64,000 nucleotides of DNA from Palsa-1150 sp964531095. GTDB lineage: Bacteria; Myxococcota_A; Polyangia; Polyangiales; Polyangiaceae. The DNA lies in NCBI GenBank assembly GCA_964531095.1, contig CAZHED010000007.1, forward strand, positions 1 to 64,000. Direction: 5' to 3'. Positions 54,034 to 62,950 of this stretch are shown one piece after another. Within the stretch, counting starts at the first letter, position 1. Each line of letters begins with the position of its first letter. The notes beneath the pieces were generated by a model. That model was not told the origin of the DNA, did not search any database, and saw only the letters and a program-made list of their open reading frames with translations. The position numbers and the translations under genes were made by a program.

Positions 54034-57000
54034 TTGCCCCCCTCCGCGCTCGCTCCCTTCCACCCCACGGTCGCCGCGTGGTTTCGCGACGTGCTCGGCA
54101 AGCCCACCCGCGCGCAGGCGCTCGGCTGGCCGCCGATCGCTCGGGGCGAGTCGACCCTCCTGCTCGCCCCGACCGGGTCCGGCAAGACGCTGGCCGCCTT
54201 TCTCGTCGCGATCGACCGGCTGATCGGCACCCCACCCCCCGCCAAGCGCGGGCGAACGACCGTCCTTTACGTGTCGCCGCTCAAGGCTCTGGCCATCGAC
54301 GTCGAGCGAAACCTCGCCGCCCCCATCGCGGGGATTCAAGCGTACGCGTCCCGCAGCGGCCTCGCGGTTCGCATCCCCACCCTCGACGTCCGCACGGGCG
54401 ATACCCCCGCAAAGGACCGCGCTCGCATGGCGCGCGCCCCGGCCGACATCCTCATCACGACCCCGGAGTCGCTCTATCTGATGCTCACGTCGCGGGTGCG
54501 CGAAACGCTCGCGTCGATCGACACCCTCATCGTCGACGAAATCCACGCGCTGGTCCCGACCAAGCGCGGGGCTCACCTCGCCCTCTCGATCGAACGACTC
54601 GAGGCGCTGCGCCGGAAAGGAGCCCCGCCGCTGCAGCGCATCGGCCTCAGCGCGACGCAGCGGCCGCTCGACGAAGTGGGGCGCTTGCTCGCCGGCCTCG
54701 ACGACGGCGCCGCACGACCGGTGACGATCGTCGACGCGGGAGCGCGCAAGGCGATGCGCATCATCGTCGAAGCAGCGGCGGTGGCCAAGCCCAGCGTCTG
54801 GCCCGACGTCCACGCGCGCGTGGTTCAGCTCGTCCGCGCGCACCACTCGACCATCGTGTTCGTCAACAGCCGGCGGCTGGCCGAGCGACTCGCCGCCGCC
54901 GTCAACGAAGTGGCCGGCGAAGAGATCGCGCTGGCGCACCACGGCTCGCTCGCTCGAGAAAAGCGCGCCGCCACCGAGGAGCGTCTCAAGCGCGGCGAGC
55001 TACGGAGCATCGTGGCGACGTCGTCGCTCGAGCTCGGCATCGACATGGGCGCGGTCGATCTTGTGATCCAGATCGAATCGCCGCCGAGCATCACGTCCGG
55101 CCTTCAGCGCGTCGGCCGCGCGTGTCACGGTGTCGGCGGCATACCTCGCGGCGTGCTCCTGGCGAAACATCGCCAAGACCTGGTCGCCTGCGCGGCGGCG
55201 GCTGCAAGCATGCGGGCCGGCGACGTGGAAGAGACGTTCTACCCCCGCAATCCGCTCGACGTTCTCGCGCAACAGGTCGTGGCCATGGCGTCGATGGATG
55301 CGCTCGCCGTAGACGACGTGTTCCGCGTCGTTCGGCGCGCCGCACCGTTCGCCGACTTGCCCCGCGCCGCGTTCGAGAGCGTGCTCGACATGTTGAGCGG
55401 CCGCTACCCTTCGGATGAGTTCGCGGAGCTTCGACCGCGCATCACCTGGGATCGCGGCGGTGGCGTCATCGAAGGGCGGACCGGAGCCCATCGCCTCGCA
55501 GTCACCAACGGCGGAACCATCCCCGATCGCGGCCTCTACGGGGTCTTCGCCGCGCCGGACGCGGCCCCCGACGACGCCGTGGACGGCCGCGAGCGCACTG
55601 GGCGACGCGTCGGCGAGCTCGACGAGGAGATGGTCTTCGAGCTGCGCGAGGGCGAGGTGTTCTTGCTGGGCGCTTCGTCCTGGCGCGCGGAGCGGATCAC
55701 GCACGACCGCGTCATCGTGTCGCCCGCGGCCGGCGAGCCGGGCAAGATGCCGTTCTGGCACGGCGACCGACCAGGAAGGGCGCGGTCTTTCGGCGCGCGG
55801 ATCGGCGAGCTCGTACGGCGCATCGCGAAGGGCCGAACCGATGCGGTCGAGCTCTGCGCCACCCATTCGATGGCTCCGTCCGCCGCGGCGGACATCGTGG
55901 CCTACGTGCGGGAGCAGGTCGAAGCGACGGGGGAGGTGCCGAGCGACGAGGCGATCCTCGTCGAGCGCTTCGTCGACGAATCCGGCGACTGGCGGGTCGT
56001 CGTATTGTGCCCGTTCGGCACGCGCGTCCTCGCGCCGTGGGCCATCGCGGTCGCCGCGAGACTGCGCAAGGCGTACGTCGACGTGGACTTGCACTACGTG
56101 GACGACGGGATGGCCTTTCGCATCCCGGCCTGCGAGACGCCTCCCCCGACCGAGCTCTTCTTGCCGCTGTCCGGCGACATCGAGGCGACCGTGACCCGCG
56201 CGCTCGACGGCACCGCCCTCTTCGCCGCGCGCTTCCGTGAGTGCGCGGCGCGCGCGCTGCTGTTGCCGCGGCGAGACCCCCGCCGCCGAACTCCGCTCTG
56301 GGCACAACGAAAGCGGGCGGGAGACCTGCTCGCGGTCGCCTCCCGCTACCCGAGTTTTCCCATCGTGCTCGAGGCGTACCGTGAATGCCTGCGCGACGCC
56401 TTCGATCTGCCCGGGCTGGTGGCGATCCTTCGCGACGTCGAGACGCGCCAGATCCGCGTCACGACCGTCGATGGCCGCCGCCCCTCGCCGTTCGCAGCAA
56501 GCGTCCTCTTCACCTTCGTCGCCAGCTTCATCTACGAAGCGGACGCCCCTCCCGCCGAGCGCCGCGCGCAGGCACTGACGATTGACTTCGAACGGCTTCG
56601 CGAGCTCCTGGGCGAGGCCGAGCTGCGCACGCTCCTCGACGGCGATTCGATCCGGGAGCACGAGGCGACCCTCCAGCGGCTGACGCGCCCGGCCGCGAAC
56701 ATCGACGCCGTGCACGACATGCTTCTCTCCATCGGTGACCTCACGCATGCCGAGCTCCGCGCCCGCTGCCTGCCGGGCCAGGCGGAGAGTTCGGCTCGAG
56801 CGCTCCTGACGGCGCAGCGGGCGATCCGGGTGCACGTCGCGGGCGAAGATCGCCTCGCCGCCGTCGAAGACGCGGCCAAGCTCCGCGACGCACTGGGCGT
56901 CGACCTCCCTCCCGGCCTGCCTCCAGCGCTGCTGGAGCCCTCGCGTGAACCCCTGCGCGACCTCGTCGCCCGGTACGCCCGCACCCACGGACCGTTCGTG

Positions 57001-58488
57001 GTCCGCGACGTCGCGCAGCGCTTCGGACTCGACCTCTCCGCGGTCGAGCGCGAAACGCGGCAGCTCCTCCGCGAACAGCGAATCGTCGAGGGCGCCTTTC
57101 TGCCGAACGGCAGGCAGAACGAGCTCTGCGCTCGCGACGTTCTCGAAGCCATTCGCCGCAAGTCGTTGGCCAAGCTGCGGCGCGCCATCGAGCCTGTCCC
57201 CACCGGCGCGCTCGCTCGCCTGGTCCTGGACTGGCAAGGTGTGACGAAGAAGCGACGCGGGCGCGAGGCGCTGCGAGCGGTCGTCGAAGAGCTGCAGGGG
57301 TGCCCCCTCGTCGCGTCGACGCTCGAGAGCGAGATCCTCGAGGCGCGAATCGAAGCGTACCGCCCGTGGGACCTCGACGCTCTCTGCGCTTCCGGCGAGG
57401 TCGTGTGGGCCGGGCTCGAGCGGCTCGGCGCGAGCGACGGCCGCGTCGCACTCTATTTGGCAGACCGAGAGGCGCTTCTGGCTCGGCCCAGCGTCCAGGT
57501 CCCCGGCCCCGTCGCGGCCGCGATCCGGAGTGTTCTGGCGAGACGCGGGGCGGTCTTCTTCGCGGACATGATGCGGGAGGTCGGCGGCTTTCCGAACGAC
57601 CTGATCGAGGCGCTTTGGCAAATGGTCTGGGCCGGCGAGGCGACCAACGACACGCTCGAGCCCCTCCGCAGTCGCGTGCGCCCGTCTGGATCCAGGTCGC
57701 GCCCCGCGGGAAGTCGGCCGTCGACCTCATCCCGGGGCCGCGTCGAGCGCCCCGTTCGATCACCGCGCGCCGGTCCTCCCGGGTGCGAGGGGCGCTGGTC
57801 GCTGCGCGCGTCGCGCTGGGCCACGCCGCCGAGCGACACCGACCGGTCCGCGGCGATCGCGCGCGCGCTCCTCGATCGCTATGGCGTCGTCACGCGCGAG
57901 GCGGCGCACGCCGAGGGGGTGACTGGAGGATTCGTGGGGATCTACGACGTCCTCAAGGCCCTCGAGGCGCGGGGGCACGTTCGGCGGGGGTATTTCGTCG
58001 AAGGGCGCGGCGGAGCGCAGTTCGCGCTGCCGGGGGCCGACGAACGGCTGCGCGCTGTCCGCGACGCGCAGGGGACCGGGGCCCCGGTCGTCCTGGCAGC
58101 GACCGACCCGGCCAACGTGTGGGGGGCGCTGCTGGACTGGCCTCCTTCGCACGCCGAGGCGCGACCGCAGCGCGCGGCCGGTGCGACGGTGGTCCTCCTC
58201 GATGGAATGTTGGTCGGGTGGATGGGACGCGGGGACCATCCGGTTCTGACGTTCTTGCCCGAGACGGAGCCCGACCGCTCCGAGGCCGCCGACGCGCTGG
58301 CGCACGGGCTCGGAACGCTCGTCGACGGCCGGGCACGTCGTGCGCTGCTCGTGTCGACCATCGATGGCCACGATGCCGCGCGCAGCCCGCTCGCGCCGGC
58401 GTTCCTCCGCGCCGGGTTCGCCGCGACGGCTCGCGGCCTGCTGAAGGGGGCGGTCATCAATCGACTTGCGACGGAGATGAGTCCGTGA
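54034..58488 (+). CDS. lhr: Lhr-type DNA helicase (long form)
   Basis: The 1484-residue protein has family length. The SF2 core shows LLLAPTGSGKTLAAF (Walker A), LIVDEIHALVPTKRGAHLAL (motif II), GLSATQRPLDEV (motif III), the second RecA domain with STIVFVNSRRLAERLAAAVN and VATSSLELGIDMGAVDLVIQ, and LQRVGRACH (motif VI). The long C-terminal region carries the Lhr-CTD with QNELCARDVLEAIRRKSLAKL, GRWSLRAS and RRGYFVEGRGGAQFALPGA. Lhr acts in DNA repair as a 3'-5' helicase. The TTG start is uncertain; no upstream ATG is available. A Ser/Pro-rich linker near residue 1215-1250 is longer than usual. Confidence 0.93.
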   Translation: MPPSALAPFHPTVAAWFRDVLGKPTRAQALGWPPIARGESTLLLAPTGSGKTLAAFLVAIDRLIGTPPPAKRGRTTVLYVSPLKALAIDVERNLAAPIAGIQAYASRSGLAVRIPTLDVRTGDTPAKDRARMARAPADILITTPESLYLMLTSRVRETLASIDTLIVDEIHALVPTKRGAHLALSIERLEALRRKGAPPLQRIGLSATQRPLDEVGRLLAGLDDGAARPVTIVDAGARKAMRIIVEAAAVAKPSVWPDVHARVVQLVRAHHSTIVFVNSRRLAERLAAAVNEVAGEEIALAHHGSLAREKRAATEERLKRGELRSIVATSSLELGIDMGAVDLVIQIESPPSITSGLQRVGRACHGVGGIPRGVLLAKHRQDLVACAAAAASMRAGDVEETFYPRNPLDVLAQQVVAMASMDALAVDDVFRVVRRAAPFADLPRAAFESVLDMLSGRYPSDEFAELRPRITWDRGGGVIEGRTGAHRLAVTNGGTIPDRGLYGVFAAPDAAPDDAVDGRERTGRRVGELDEEMVFELREGEVFLLGASSWRAERITHDRVIVSPAAGEPGKMPFWHGDRPGRARSFGARIGELVRRIAKGRTDAVELCATHSMAPSAAADIVAYVREQVEATGEVPSDEAILVERFVDESGDWRVVVLCPFGTRVLAPWAIAVAARLRKAYVDVDLHYVDDGMAFRIPACETPPPTELFLPLSGDIEATVTRALDGTALFAARFRECAARALLLPRRDPRRRTPLWAQRKRAGDLLAVASRYPSFPIVLEAYRECLRDAFDLPGLVAILRDVETRQIRVTTVDGRRPSPFAASVLFTFVASFIYEADAPPAERRAQALTIDFERLRELLGEAELRTLLDGDSIREHEATLQRLTRPAANIDAVHDMLLSIGDLTHAELRARCLPGQAESSARALLTAQRAIRVHVAGEDRLAAVEDAAKLRDALGVDLPPGLPPALLEPSREPLRDLVARYARTHGPFVVRDVAQRFGLDLSAVERETRQLLREQRIVEGAFLPNGRQNELCARDVLEAIRRKSLAKLRRAIEPVPTGALARLVLDWQGVTKKRRGREALRAVVEELQGCPLVASTLESEILEARIEAYRPWDLDALCASGEVVWAGLERLGASDGRVALYLADREALLARPSVQVPGPVAAAIRSVLARRGAVFFADMMREVGGFPNDLIEALWQMVWAGEATNDTLEPLRSRVRPSGSRSRPAGSRPSTSSRGRVERPVRSPRAGPPGCEGRWSLRASRWATPPSDTDRSAAIARALLDRYGVVTREAAHAEGVTGGFVGIYDVLKALEARGHVRRGYFVEGRGGAQFALPGADERLRAVRDAQGTGAPVVLAATDPANVWGALLDWPPSHAEARPQRAAGATVVLLDGMLVGWMGRGDHPVLTFLPETEPDRSEAADALAHGLGTLVDGRARRALLVSTIDGHDAARSPLAPAFLRAGFAATARGLLKGAVINRLATEMSP

Positions 58489-58500
58489 GTTTGATGTCCC

Positions 58501-59838
58501 GTGACCGTCGCCAACACGATTCGAAACGGTCGGTTCGTCCTGCTCCAGCCGATCGGTGAAGGGGCGCAGGGGCGTACGTTCGCCGGCATCGACACCCGCC
58601 CGCCGCACGGCGGAGAGCGCCCCGTCGCCATCAAGCGTTTCGAGGTGCGTGGCGCGACGTCCTGGAAGGACGTCGAGCTCGCCGAGCGCGAAGCGCGCGT
58701 GCTCCAGTCGCTGTCGCACCCGAAGCTGCCCACCTACGTTGACCACTTCGAGGAGGACGGGGCGCTTTACCTGGTTATGGAAAAGATCGAGGGTGAGAGC
58801 CTCGCGTCGTACCGCAAGCGAGGGGCCGTGCTCTCCGAGGGCGAAATCGTGCGCCTGCTGCGCGACGCCTCCGACGTGCTCGACTACCTGCACGGCCGCG
58901 CTCCGCCCGTCATCCATCGCGATCTGAAGCCAGGCAACGTGATCCGGCGGCCGGACGGCTCGTTCGCGTTCGTCGACTTCGGCGCCGTGCGCGACAAGCT
59001 TCGACCGAAGGGCGGCTCGACGGTCGTCGGCACGTTCGGGTACATGGCGCCCGAGCAGGTGCAGGGGCGCGCGCTGCCCGCTTCGGACGTGTACGCGATT
59101 GGCGCGACCGCCCTCGCGATGCTGAGCGGATGCGAGCCAGAGGATCTGCCCCATCGAGGGCTCGGCATCGACGTGCGAGCGGCGCTGCGCGGACGCAATC
59201 GTCGCCTCGTCGGCGTGCTCGAGAGAATGCTCGAGCCCGACCCCGATCGGCGCGCGTCGCGCATCGCGCCCCTGCTGGTCCGCCCCGAGGGCGGCATGGG
59301 CGATCATCGAAGGGAGGTGAGCGAGACACTCGAGGGAGAGCTCGCGGAACGATACGGGCGGCATGCGGCGAGGAGGGCACGCCGGGCGGCGCGCAGGGCC
59401 GGACTCCGGGCCGAGCGGGCGGCGCGCAGGGCGAGTCGCGGGCGCGGACCCGTGCGCCATGGGCTCCCTTGGCCGGCGCGCCTCTTCTTTGCGCTCCTGT
59501 TCACGCTCGGGATCGTCGCCGTATCGATCGCCACGCAGATCGTGGTGCCCCTGATCCTTCGCGTGCTTTCCCTCTTCGTGGCGCGCCGCCCGCTCGCCGC
59601 AGCGGCAGACGCGACCCGCCATGCTGGAGAAGTCAGCGTGGCGGGCATGCGCGCTGCGCGCCGGTGGGCCGTCGGCGGAGTGGCCGCGCGCGGCCCTGAC
59701 CAGTCGCCACAGTCACGGGTGCGCGTCGATGCTGGCGCGACCCGCCCGGTGGACGAAGAGGCCGAGCAAGCGGAGGCCGAAGCGGGCTCGGAGGATTCCG
59801 CCGAGTCGGCGCGCCGGCGCGGACAGCCCGGAACGTAA
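58501..59838 (+). CDS. Ser/Thr protein kinase with C-terminal transmembrane segment(s)
   Basis: The 445-residue protein has a kinase domain (about 10-270): loop GEGAQGRTF, K45 in VAIKRF, HRDLKPGN (139-146), DFG (159-161) and YMAPEQ. After an Arg/Ala-rich, basic stretch there are one or two hydrophobic segments (ARLFFALLFTLGIVAVSIA and IVVPLILRVLSLFV), then an acidic Glu/Ala tail. It is therefore membrane-bound with the kinase in the cytoplasm. The kinase is compact and lacks the usual extracellular sensor. GTG start at 58501. It follows lhr by 12 bases. Confidence 0.9.
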   Translation: MTVANTIRNGRFVLLQPIGEGAQGRTFAGIDTRPPHGGERPVAIKRFEVRGATSWKDVELAEREARVLQSLSHPKLPTYVDHFEEDGALYLVMEKIEGESLASYRKRGAVLSEGEIVRLLRDASDVLDYLHGRAPPVIHRDLKPGNVIRRPDGSFAFVDFGAVRDKLRPKGGSTVVGTFGYMAPEQVQGRALPASDVYAIGATALAMLSGCEPEDLPHRGLGIDVRAALRGRNRRLVGVLERMLEPDPDRRASRIAPLLVRPEGGMGDHRREVSETLEGELAERYGRHAARRARRAARRAGLRAERAARRASRGRGPVRHGLPWPARLFFALLFTLGIVAVSIATQIVVPLILRVLSLFVARRPLAAAADATRHAGEVSVAGMRAARRWAVGGVAARGPDQSPQSRVRVDAGATRPVDEEAEQAEAEAGSEDSAESARRRGQPGT

Positions 59839-59973
59839 CCGAAGAGGCCGCCTCCATAACTTGCCGCTCAGGACGGACGACCCACCAAGACGCCATCGCG
59901 AGGTTGCGGCGTGTCCGAAGATTGCGAATAATGTCGCCCAACCTAGGCGCTTACAAGGAACTTTGGTGTACCT

Positions 59974-61233
59974 ATGCATAAAAGAAACCCAACTTGGCTC
60001 ATACGGCTTTCTCCTTTCGCGATGGTCCTGTCGCTCGGACTCCTGGATTGCGGCGGCGACTCGACGAACAACAACAACAACTCGGGGTCTCCCGACGGCA
60101 GCACCGGCGGAAGCAGCAGCTCCGGCGGCTCGGGGAGCAGCTCGGGCACCGGTAGCAGTAGCTCGGGCACCGGCAGCAGCTCCGGCGGCTCGGGGAGCAG
60201 CTCGGGCACCGGTAGCAGCGGCTCGGGCACCGGTAGCAGCTCGGGTGCGGGCGGCAGTGGCTCCGGGGGCAACGGCAGCAGCGGATCGGGGAGCAGCGGC
60301 AGCAGCGGCGGCCAAGACGGCGGCGGCAACAGCGGCGGCGGCCAAGACGGCGGCGGCAGCAGCAGTGGCGCGCACGACGGCGGCAGCAGCGGGGGCCAAG
60401 ACAGCGGCGGCAGCAGCAGTGGTGCGCACGACGGCGGCAGCAGCGGCGGCGGGCAAGACGCCGGCGTCCTCTGCGTCTCGCCAGGCATGCCGGTGGGGTG
60501 CGTCGATTGCTTGACCAACGCGGAGTGCCCGAAGGGCGCCAACGTCTGTCTGGGCGGGACTTGCGTGGCTTGCGCGACGAACGGGGACTGTGCCGGCTCG
60601 TCGACGCCCGTCTGCTGGCCCAGCACGCACACGTGCCACGCCTCGTGCGCGACCGACGGGGGAGCCGCGTGCGTCGGCGCGACGAACCACTGCGACACGA
60701 CCACGGGCGCGTGCGTCGAGTGCACCAGCTCGGCGCAGTGCATGCCGGACGCGGGCGGCCCCATGCGCCGTCCGGTCTGCGACATGACCACGATGCAGTG
60801 CGTGCAATGCGTAACGGGCAACGATTGCAACGCCGGCGACGGCGGCGCGCGTCTTTGCGACACATTGAATCGCTGCGTCGAGTGCATCGCGAACAGCGAT
60901 TGCACGGGCTCGGCCGCGGGCCCCGTCTGCCGCGGAGGGATGTGCGGCCCCGGGTGCGCGACCAACGCGCAGTGTCCCGCGGACGCCGGAGCGCCCGTTT
61001 GCGACACGATGAGGAACGCCTGCGTCGAGTGCCTCGCGAACACCGACTGCTCGGGCGCCACTCCCTTCTGCCGCACGACGGGGTTCGGGGCGCCGAACAC
61101 CAATCGGTGCGAGGCGTGTCTTCCCCCCGCCTTCGGGAGTGACGCGGGCGTCTTGGGTTGCGACGGAGGAGCTGGATCGACGCGATGCGGAGCCCCGCCG
61201 GGAATGCCCGGGGCACCGTTCGTGTGCCAGTGA
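59974..61233 (+). CDS. Gly/Ser-linker lipoprotein with Cys-rich repeats
   Basis: The 419-residue product has a signal peptide with a likely lipobox (GLLDCGG), then an extreme Gly/Ser linker of about 130 residues (35-165), followed by about six Cys-rich repeats. The repeat core is CVxC-x3-xDC, as in CVDCLTNAEC, CVACATNGDC, CVECTSSAQC, CVQCVTGNDC, CVECIANSDC and CVECLANTDC. This pattern is common in myxobacterial outer-surface proteins. AAGGA precedes the ATG. No enzyme motif is seen. The linker DNA contains runs of imperfect repeats (about 60090-60440). Confidence 0.85.
   Translation: MHKRNPTWLIRLSPFAMVLSLGLLDCGGDSTNNNNNSGSPDGSTGGSSSSGGSGSSSGTGSSSSGTGSSSGGSGSSSGTGSSGSGTGSSSGAGGSGSGGNGSSGSGSSGSSGGQDGGGNSGGGQDGGGSSSGAHDGGSSGGQDSGGSSSGAHDGGSSGGGQDAGVLCVSPGMPVGCVDCLTNAECPKGANVCLGGTCVACATNGDCAGSSTPVCWPSTHTCHASCATDGGAACVGATNHCDTTTGACVECTSSAQCMPDAGGPMRRPVCDMTTMQCVQCVTGNDCNAGDGGARLCDTLNRCVECIANSDCTGSAAGPVCRGGMCGPGCATNAQCPADAGAPVCDTMRNACVECLANTDCSGATPFCRTTGFGAPNTNRCEACLPPAFGSDAGVLGCDGGAGSTRCGAPPGMPGAPFVCQ
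60090..60440. repeat. Low-complexity Gly/Ser-coding repeats
   Basis: Short imperfect repeats based on GGCAGCAGCGG, CTCGGGCACCGGTAGCAG and GGCGGCAGCAGC encode the linker of the lipoprotein. They are a likely site of length variation between strains. Confidence 0.8.
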
Positions 61234-61266
61234 TCGCAATCGCTTGATGTAGCCAAATCAGCGAAC

Positions 61267-61299
61267 CGGGGGACTGCCTCGTCTATCGAGGCGCTCCCC
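61267..61299 (+). terminator. GC-rich hairpin after the Cys-rich lipoprotein gene
   Basis: A stem GCCTCG-TCTAT-CGAGGC (61276-61292) is extended by GGGGA (61269-61273) pairing with TCCCC (61295-61299). It lies about 35 bases after the stop. There is no T-run, so it is a plausible but unproven terminator. Confidence 0.5.
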
Positions 61300-61329
61300 A
61301 TGCTCGTATCGTGTCGCCCGCGGACTGCG

Positions 61330-61348
61330 CGCTTGCACGTCGCAAGCG
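61330..61348. promoter_or_regulatory. Inverted repeat upstream of the fibro-slime gene
   Basis: CGCTTGC (61330-61336) and GCAAGCG (61342-61348) form a perfect 7-base inverted repeat with a 5-base spacer, about 100 bp before the start of the fibro-slime lipoprotein. It could be an operator or a second small hairpin after the preceding gene. Confidence 0.3.
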
Positions 61349-61448
61349 ATGAGAGCAAAGTTCGTCGTCAACTCGCGTCTCGCCCGAGGCAGACCATCGA
61401 CTTTCTTTTGCGACTGCGGTGGATACTCTCACCGAGACAGGAACGACC

Positions 61449-62345
61449 ATGAGACTGGAATTCTGCATTGGATTGATATGCGTCGGCCCCTTGGCGTGCG
61501 GCAGCTCGGGCGGCAGCTGGGGGACGAGCGACTTCGGCGGCGGCAGCGGTTCCGGCGGTCACGGTCCGGGTGCGGCGACGCCGGCGCCGGTCAACGGGTT
61601 TGGATCCCTCGTGCTCGCCGACTCCGGAGGGGTCGTGCCGGTGGGCGACGCCTCGACCGGGGTGCCGTCGATGCTCACGGTCACCATCCGCGATTTCAAA
61701 TTCTGGGACATGACCGATCCCACGACGAATCCGGACTTTCAGAACGCCATCGGGGCCGAGAAAGGCATCGTGGCCGCAACGCTCGGCGCCGATCACAAGC
61801 CCGTTTATGCGGCGAACCCGACCACAAGCACGACGACCCACGGCCAGATGTACTTCGACCAGTGGTACCACGATGCGCCGGGGACCAATATCACCATCAG
61901 CAACTACCCTCTCCCGCTTTCGGCCGGCGCGGGGGGCACTTACGGGTACGATAGTCTCGTGTCGGGCGTCGCGCTCAGTGCGAAAACGCCGACCAAAGAG
62001 TGGTTTCCGATCGACGACGGCACGCCCTACGCGACAATGTTCGGCAATCAGGGGCAGACCCACAACTATTCGTTCACGACCGAGCTGCACACCGTGTTCG
62101 TCTACCGCGGCGGCGAGACGTTCTCGTTCAGCGGCGACGACGACTGCTTCGTTTTCGTGAACAACGCGCTCGTCATCGACCTCGGCGGCGTGCACCAACG
62201 AGCGATGGGAACGGTAGCGCTCGACACGCTCGGCCTGGTCAAAGGAATGCAATACCCGCTCGACGTATTCAACGCCGAGCGCCGCATGATCGAGTCCAAT
62301 TTCTCGTTCACCACGACGATCAAGCTCCAGCCGGCGGCCCAGTAG
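61449..62345 (+). CDS. Fibro-slime domain lipoprotein
   Basis: The 298-residue protein has a signal peptide with lipobox (PLACGSS), a short Gly linker and a fibro-slime domain: VTIRDFKFWD, NPDFQNAIGAEKGIV, KPVYAA, QWYHD, EWFPIDDG, HNYSFTTELHTVFVYRGGETF, GDDDCFVFVNNALVIDLGGVH and DVFNAERRMIESNFSFTTTI. The domain is a PA14-related carbohydrate-binding module known in cellulolytic and gliding bacteria. The usual Trp after GDDD is replaced by Cys. AGGA precedes the ATG at 61449. Likely surface-exposed. Confidence 0.9.
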   Translation: MRLEFCIGLICVGPLACGSSGGSWGTSDFGGGSGSGGHGPGAATPAPVNGFGSLVLADSGGVVPVGDASTGVPSMLTVTIRDFKFWDMTDPTTNPDFQNAIGAEKGIVAATLGADHKPVYAANPTTSTTTHGQMYFDQWYHDAPGTNITISNYPLPLSAGAGGTYGYDSLVSGVALSAKTPTKEWFPIDDGTPYATMFGNQGQTHNYSFTTELHTVFVYRGGETFSFSGDDDCFVFVNNALVIDLGGVHQRAMGTVALDTLGLVKGMQYPLDVFNAERRMIESNFSFTTTIKLQPAAQ

Positions 62346-62358
62346 CTCGATCGGCGCT

Positions 62359-62901
62359 TTGCAGGTGACGACGACGCGCCACGAAGACCTTCTGGCCGAC
62401 ATCCGGCGCGAGTTTTCGCGCTTTCGGATCCTCCCGAAGCGGACCGATCCGCTCCAGCGAGCCATCTCGGTCTCACTCGCCGTTCTGACCCTCGGCGGCC
62501 AGCGCCACTACTTGACGCGCTACCACACGGTGCTCTTCGGCAAGCTGTACGTGCCCGACGCGTGGGATACGATGGGCGACGACGAACGGTACGTGCTGCT
62601 CCGGCACGAGCGCGTTCATCTGCGCCAGCTTCGTCGCATGGGACAGGTCGGCATGGCCTTCGTCTATCTGGTCCCGTTCTTTCCTCTCTTTCTCGCCTGG
62701 GGGCGCGCGCGCATCGAGTGGGAGGCGTACGTCGAGACGATCCGCGCCACGGCAGAGGTGCGAGGGCTCGACGCGGCCCGCGCGCTGCGAGAAGACATCG
62801 TGCGGCGCTACGTGGGCCCGGACTACGGCTGGATGTGGCCGTTTCCGCGCGCGGTAGGCCGCTGGTTCGACGAGGTCATGGCGGACTTGGAAAGAGCTTG
62901 A
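62359..62901 (+). CDS. Uncharacterised protein with HEXXH motif
   Basis: The 180-residue product contains HERVHLRQL, an HEXXH zinc-peptidase-like motif, followed by a hydrophobic segment (MAFVYLVPFFPLFLAW) and then an IEWEAYVETIRA helix in which a conserved Glu could be the third ligand. The C-terminus is helical (GWMWPFPRAVGRWFDEVM). No signal peptide is seen. The start is TTG 62359 or GTG 62365; neither has a good ribosome site. It may be a small membrane-associated metallopeptidase, but this is inferred only from the motif. Confidence 0.6.
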   Translation: MQVTTTRHEDLLADIRREFSRFRILPKRTDPLQRAISVSLAVLTLGGQRHYLTRYHTVLFGKLYVPDAWDTMGDDERYVLLRHERVHLRQLRRMGQVGMAFVYLVPFFPLFLAWGRARIEWEAYVETIRATAEVRGLDAARALREDIVRRYVGPDYGWMWPFPRAVGRWFDEVMADLERA

Positions 62902-62950
62902 GGGCGCCCGGCGTCCGACGCCCGTCGGACGGGGACCCGAGAGTCTGCTA

